NCBI RefSeq assembly: GCF_900107395.1 | Contig: NZ_FNPW01000004.1 | Location: forward strand, 124,001-188,000 | Direction: 5' to 3' | Length of the DNA stretch: 64,000 bases | Source of the DNA: Pseudomonas sp. NFIX28 | GTDB taxonomy: Bacteria; Pseudomonadota; Gammaproteobacteria; Pseudomonadales; Pseudomonadaceae | Part shown: in pieces, positions 57,539 through 64,000 of the stretch | How the letters are laid out: every line of letters starts with the position of its first letter | Numbering within the stretch: position 1 is the first letter of the stretch | Translations under genes and position numbers: made by a program | Notes under the pieces: generated by a model | Databases searched by the model: none | Told to the model about the DNA's origin: nothing | What the model saw: only the letters and a program-made list of their open reading frames with translations

Positions 57539-58651
57539 TCAACCACGAGCCAGGACCTTGGCCAAAGCCTCGAGGAAACGGGTGTTTTCCGCTGGCAGGC
57601 CAATGGTGACGCGCAGATGATTCGGCATGCCGTAGTTAGCCACCGGACGCACGATCACCCCTTCGCGCAACAAGCCCTGGAACACCGGCGCGGCAACCTG
57701 CCCCAGATCCACGGCAATAAAGTTGCCCCTGGAAGGAATCCAGGCCAGGCCCAGCTCTCGGAAGCCGGCTTCCAGCTGCTGCATGCCCGCCTCGTTCAGG
57801 CGACGGCTTTCGGCCAGGTAATCGATATCCTGCAGCGCCGCGCATGCCGCCGCCAAGGCCAGGCTGTTAACGTTGAATGGCTGACGAACACGGTTGAGCA
57901 CATCGGCGACCGTCGGCGTCGACAAGCCATAACCGACGCGCAGCGCCGCCAGGCCATAGGCCTTGGAAAAGGTTCGGGAAACCAGCAGGTTCGGATAGGC
58001 CGCCAGGAAATCCAGGCCATCAGGCAAGTCGCTGCCCTCGGCGTATTCGATGTAGGCCTCGTCCAGCACCACCAGTACATGCGCCGGCACATCCTGGAGG
58101 AACTCGTCCAGCGCCTCGGCACTGAACCAGGTACCGGTCGGATTGTTCGGGTTGGCGATAAAGATCACCCGGGTATCGGCATCGATGGCCTGCAGCATGG
58201 CCGGCAGGTCATGCCCCCAATCCTTGGCAGGAACTACACGGGCTTCGGCACCTACGGCCTGGGTAACGATCGGATACACGGCAAAGGCGTGCTCGCTGAA
58301 CACCGCATTCAGCCCGGGCGCCAGGTAGGCACGGGCAACCAGCTCCAGAATGTCATTGGAACCATTGCCCAGGGTGACCTGCGCCAGATCGACGCCACAA
58401 CGCTCGGCCAGCAAAGTCTTGAGTGCAAAACCATTGCCATCCGGATAGCGGGTCAGCTCGGCCAGTTCTTCGCGAATCGCCGCCAACGCCTTGGGGCTGG
58501 CGCCCAGCGGGTTTTCGTTACTCGCCAGCTTGACGATTTTCGCCGGATCGATATCCAGCTCGCGCGCCAGTTCGTCCACGGGCTTGCCCGGAACGTAAGG
58601 CGAAAGTTGTTGCACGCCCGGCTGTGCCAGAGCGAGGAAGTCGCCACTCAT
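57539..58651 (-). CDS. hisC: Histidinol-phosphate aminotransferase
   Basis: A 370-residue class I/II aminotransferase: LASNENPLGASPKAL, DGNGFALKTLLA, GNGSNDILELVARAY, FIANPNNPTG, VVLDEAYIEYA, and the PLP lysine in RTFSKAYGLAALRVGYG. It acts in histidine synthesis and can also transaminate aromatic precursors, fitting its place between pheA and tyrA-aroA. It corresponds to the second hisC of pseudomonads. Start at MSGDFLALAQPG, 10 bases after the pheA stop. Confidence 0.96.
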   Translation of the reverse strand: MSGDFLALAQPGVQQLSPYVPGKPVDELARELDIDPAKIVKLASNENPLGASPKALAAIREELAELTRYPDGNGFALKTLLAERCGVDLAQVTLGNGSNDILELVARAYLAPGLNAVFSEHAFAVYPIVTQAVGAEARVVPAKDWGHDLPAMLQAIDADTRVIFIANPNNPTGTWFSAEALDEFLQDVPAHVLVVLDEAYIEYAEGSDLPDGLDFLAAYPNLLVSRTFSKAYGLAALRVGYGLSTPTVADVLNRVRQPFNVNSLALAAACAALQDIDYLAESRRLNEAGMQQLEAGFRELGLAWIPSRGNFIAVDLGQVAAPVFQGLLREGVIVRPVANYGMPNHLRVTIGLPAENTRFLEALAKVLARG

Positions 58652-58661
58652 TGTTAAAGCC

Positions 58662-59756
58662 TCAGAGAACCGCTTTCGGGTAGGAACCCAGCACCTTGAG
58701 TGCCACTGCTTCCTGACTGATCTTCTCCAGCACACCCTTGATCAATGGATCGCGGTGATGGCCGACGAAGTCGATGAAGAACACATAAGTCCATTTTCCG
58801 CTGCGCGATGGCCGAGTCTCGATACGCGTCAGATCGATACCGTTTTCATGGAAAGGCACCAGCAGCTCATGCAGAGCGCCAGGCTTGTTACTCATGGAAA
58901 CGATGATCGAAGTCTTGTCGTCACCGGTCGGCGGCACTTCCTGGTTACCAATCATCAGGAAGCGCGTGGAGTTGTCCGGACGATCCTCGATTTTCTCGGC
59001 AAGACGGGTCAAGCCATACAGGCTGGCCGCCATATCGCCGGCGATGGCCGCCGAGTTCCACTCACCCTTGACCCGCTTGGCCGCTTCGGCATTGCTGGAA
59101 ACCGCAACCCGCTCGACATTCGGATAATGCGCGTCCAGCCATTTGCGACACTGCGCCAGGGACTGGGCGTGGGAGTAAATGCGGCTGATGCTATCGGTCT
59201 TGGTGTTTTCACCGACCAGCAGATGATGGTGGATACGCAGCTCGACTTCGCCGCAGATCACCATGTCGTGCTCGAGGAAACTGTCGAGAGTGTGGTTGAC
59301 CGCACCCTCGGTGGAGTTTTCCACAGGCACCACGCCAAAGTTCACCGCTCCGGCCGCCACTTCACGGAATACTTCGTCGATTGCCGCCATCGGTTTGCTG
59401 ATCACCGCGTGACCGAAGTGCTTCATGGCCGCGGCCTGGGTGAAGGTGCCTTCCGGACCGAGGTAAGCCACTTTCAGCGGCTGCTCGAGCGCGAGGCAGG
59501 ACGACATGATTTCACGGAACAACCGCGCCATCTCTTCGTTGCCCAACGGCCCCTGATTGCGCTCCATCACCCGCTTGAGCACCTGAGCTTCACGCTCAGG
59601 ACGATAGAACACCGGCACTTCGCCTTCGGCCAGCGAGGCCATCTTTACTCGCGCGACTTCCTGGGCGCAGCGCGCACGCTCACTGATCAGCTCCAGGACC
59701 TTTTCGTCCAGAGCGTCAATGCGCAGGCGCAGTGCCTTGAGTTCTTGCTCAGACAT
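58662..59756 (-). CDS. pheA: Bifunctional chorismate mutase-prephenate dehydratase (P-protein)
   Basis: A 364-residue fusion. The AroQ-type chorismate mutase (about 1-90) reads LKALRLRIDALDEKVLELISERARCAQEVARVK. The prephenate dehydratase domain (about 95-275) reads VAYLGPEGTFTQAAAMKHFG, VVPVENSTEGAVNHTLDSF and DNSTRFLMIG. A C-terminal ACT domain (about 285-360) has the ETRPSRSGKWTYVFFIDFVGH element that binds phenylalanine for feedback. Start at MSEQELKAL, overlapping the serC stop by one base (TAATG). Confidence 0.97.
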   Translation of the reverse strand: MSEQELKALRLRIDALDEKVLELISERARCAQEVARVKMASLAEGEVPVFYRPEREAQVLKRVMERNQGPLGNEEMARLFREIMSSCLALEQPLKVAYLGPEGTFTQAAAMKHFGHAVISKPMAAIDEVFREVAAGAVNFGVVPVENSTEGAVNHTLDSFLEHDMVICGEVELRIHHHLLVGENTKTDSISRIYSHAQSLAQCRKWLDAHYPNVERVAVSSNAEAAKRVKGEWNSAAIAGDMAASLYGLTRLAEKIEDRPDNSTRFLMIGNQEVPPTGDDKTSIIVSMSNKPGALHELLVPFHENGIDLTRIETRPSRSGKWTYVFFIDFVGHHRDPLIKGVLEKISQEAVALKVLGSYPKAVL

Positions 59757-60841
59757 TAGCCATGTTCCTTCTCGAACTCTGCCATGTATGCCACCAACGC
59801 GTTGACAGCATTGATGTCGACGGCGTTGTAGATGGAGGCGCGCATGCCGCCCACCGAACGATGTCCCTTGAGGTTCAACAGGCCACGTGCGTCGGCACCG
59901 GCCAGGAACGGCTTGTCCAGACGGTCGTCCGCCAGGCGGAACGGCACGTTCATCCACGAGCGGTCCGACTTGTTGATCGGGTTGCTGTACAGGCCGCTGG
60001 CATCAATGAAGTCATACAGGGTGCGCTGCTTGACGTCATTGAGCTTGGCGATGGCTTCCACCCCGCCCTGCTCCTTGAGCCACTCGAACACCAGGCCGGA
60101 CAGGTACCAGGCCAGGGTCGGCGGAGTGTTGTACATCGAGCCGTTGTCTGCCGCGACCTTGTAGTCGAGCATGGTCGGGCACAACGAACGCGCACGACCC
60201 AGCAGGTCTTCGCGAACGATATTGACCACGATGCCGCTCGGGCCGATGTTCTTTTGTGCGCCGGCATAGATCATGCCGAAACGCGAGATATCCACAGGAC
60301 GCGAGAGGATGTCGGAAGACATGTCGGCCACCAGCGGAACATCGCCGGTTTCCGGGACCCATTGGAATTCCAGGCCGCCGATGGTTTCATTCGGCGCGTA
60401 GTGCACGTAGGCCGCGTCTTTCGACAGTTGCCATTCGTTTTGGCCAGGAATGGCGAAGTAGTCGTAAGGCTTGGCGGTGGCAGCCACATTGACGTGGCCG
60501 TAGCGCGAGGCTTCTTCAATGGCCTTCTGCGACCAGATACCGGTATCGATATAGTCGGCAGTGCCATTTTCAGGCAGCAGGTTCAGTGGAATCTGAGCAA
60601 ATTGCTGGCTGGCGCCGCCTTGCAGAAACAGCACTTTATAGTTCGAGGGGATATTCAGTAGATCACGCAGATCCTGCTCGGCCTTGGTGGCGATGGAGAC
60701 GAACTCATCGCTGCGATGGCTCATCTCCATGACCGACAGGCCCTTGCCATGCCAATCCAGCAATTCGGCCTGGGCACGCAACAGTACAGCTTCAGGTAGC
60801 GCAGCGGGACCTGCGCAGAAGTTATAGGCTCGTTTGCTCAC
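59756..60841 (-). CDS. serC: Phosphoserine aminotransferase
   Basis: A 361-residue PLP enzyme: RAYNFCAGPAALPEAVL, GLSVMEMSHRSDEF, LFLQGGASQQFAQIPLNLL, and the PLP lysine in YAGAQKNIGPSGI. C-terminal KGHRSVGGMRASIYNAV. It converts 3-phosphohydroxypyruvate to phosphoserine and also serves pyridoxal synthesis. The GTG at 60841 (VSKRAYNF) fits P. aeruginosa SerC (MSKRAFNF) and has a suitable GAGAG upstream; the ATG at 60847 would add two residues. gyrA ends 64 bases upstream. Confidence 0.95.
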   Translation of the reverse strand: MSKRAYNFCAGPAALPEAVLLRAQAELLDWHGKGLSVMEMSHRSDEFVSIATKAEQDLRDLLNIPSNYKVLFLQGGASQQFAQIPLNLLPENGTADYIDTGIWSQKAIEEASRYGHVNVAATAKPYDYFAIPGQNEWQLSKDAAYVHYAPNETIGGLEFQWVPETGDVPLVADMSSDILSRPVDISRFGMIYAGAQKNIGPSGIVVNIVREDLLGRARSLCPTMLDYKVAADNGSMYNTPPTLAWYLSGLVFEWLKEQGGVEAIAKLNDVKQRTLYDFIDASGLYSNPINKSDRSWMNVPFRLADDRLDKPFLAGADARGLLNLKGHRSVGGMRASIYNAVDINAVNALVAYMAEFEKEHG

Positions 60842-60905
60842 ATCCACTCTCGCTATGCATTCACGGTAGCGGACAGAGCAAACACTCTGCCCTGCTACGA
60901 TTTAT

Positions 60906-63575
<2,670 letters not shown>

Positions 63576-63930
63576 GAGAAGCCTGATTCCTTTTTCTGGT
63601 GAAACTTCGTCACATCCATATGGGACGAACGAAGCTCGCCGCTGCAGGCCTAGTGCCATGCACCGACTTACGACAAATCAACAAGTTATGCCATGGATTT
63701 GCGCAGTGAAGGCAGTCACTTCGGACCACCTTGGAAACCGCCGGATGTTATCACAATCGCCGCCACGCACCTATCCCCCTGATGCGCATGGAGCATAGTT
63801 AGTTGACCGATGACAGGCTGATAAGAGACGAGAGAAGCTCAGAGGCTGATTTCGCGCGTAAATGCGGATTTTTTCCCGGACTGACGACCACCCCACGGCA
63901 GCCCGCAGCGAAACCTTTTGCAAAACGATC
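63576..63930. promoter_or_regulatory. Intergenic region upstream of gyrA
   Basis: About 355 bases between the mtnA stop and the gyrA start, both leftward. The gyrA promoter must lie here. I see no clear terminator for mtnA, RNA gene or repeat. Confidence 0.5.
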
Positions 63931-64000
63931 TCAGTGCAAGCGCTTGCGGCACATCAATTGGGCCATTTTCGCGGTGTCGGGACGCTCGACTATGCCCTTC
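63931..64000 (-). CDS. mtnA: Methylthioribose-1-phosphate isomerase (3' end only)
   Basis: The last 22 codons plus a stop (TGA at 63931-63933) read ...GIVERPDTAKMAQLMCRKRLH. This fits the C-terminal tail of pseudomonad MtnA, and mtnA is the expected neighbour of gyrA in Pseudomonas. MtnA isomerises methylthioribose-1-P in the methionine salvage pathway. The gene runs off the window. Confidence 0.7.
   Translation of the reverse strand, partial: KGIVERPDTAKMAQLMCRKRLH

Noticed and set aside
55318..57609. Long + strand open frame opposite tyrA-aroA
   Set aside because: Antisense shadow of the conserved fusion gene; no domain signature.

Overview
The window is chromosomal DNA of a Pseudomonas, most probably of the P. 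fluorescens group. Most of it is GC-rich. It carries the conserved gyrA-serC-pheA-hisC-tyrA/aroA-cmk-rpsA-ihfB block, with the O-antigen locus directly beside ihfB. It also has the tyrA-aroA fusion, kdpFABC with kdpDE, and GC-rich REP-like inverted repeats between genes. Assignments rest on reading the translated proteins; no database search was possible.

Region 1 (1 to about 12.7 kb) is a housekeeping and accessory mix: the end of an FtsX-type ABC permease, greB (with a TTG start), an orphan NarL/FixJ-type response regulator, a DoxX protein, an MltF-like lytic transglycosylase, TatD, a chemoreceptor, a DUF962/Mpo1-like protein, a TesB-like thioesterase, a CHAD protein, a small lipoprotein and a patatin-like phospholipase. 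Region 2 (12.8 to 21.0 kb) is the high-affinity K+ system kdpFABC-kdpD-kdpE on the minus strand, including the 29-residue KdpF. REP-like hairpins sit between kdpB and kdpC and between kdpC and kdpD. Region 3 (21.4 to 26.9 kb) has an ethanolamine-type permease, a DUF2897 protein, a DUF1989 protein with a GntR regulator, a TetR regulator, an SDR enzyme and ComEA.

Region 4 (27.0 to 51.4 kb) is an O-antigen locus, all on the minus strand, reading from wzz and wbpA at the right to wbpM and a wbpL-like gene at the left. Several intervals are visibly AT-rich. It encodes: (a) WbpA/B/D/E, which make UDP-GlcNAc3NAcA, with no WbpI epimerase; (b) FnlA/B/C (WbjB/C/D) and a WbuB-like transferase for L-FucNAc, fused in order with a WbpG-HisH-HisF acetamidino module; (c) WbpM, a DegT aminotransferase, a PglD-like acetyltransferase and a PglC-like phosphosugar transferase, which together could make and prime with a 2,4-diacetamido-trideoxyhexose; (d) Wzy, Wzz, a GT4 transferase, a hexapeptide acetyltransferase and a polysaccharide deacetylase. 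The expected Wzx flippase is present only as an N-terminal stub. The stub is joined to the C-terminal remnant of a FemAB/GNAT-like acyltransferase that itself carries a frameshift at a G6 tract. wzy contains an uninterrupted G10 tract and the GT4 gene a G8 tract, both currently in frame, so they are candidate slippage (phase-variation) sites. These are the most interesting signals in the window.

Region 5 (51.6 to 64.0 kb) is lapA-like, ihfB, a small lipoprotein, rpsA, cmk, the tyrA-aroA fusion, hisC, pheA, serC, gyrA and the 3' end of mtnA, all on the minus strand. Many neighbours overlap or are separated by a few bases, consistent with the known supraoperon linking aromatic amino-acid, histidine and serine synthesis with replication and translation genes.
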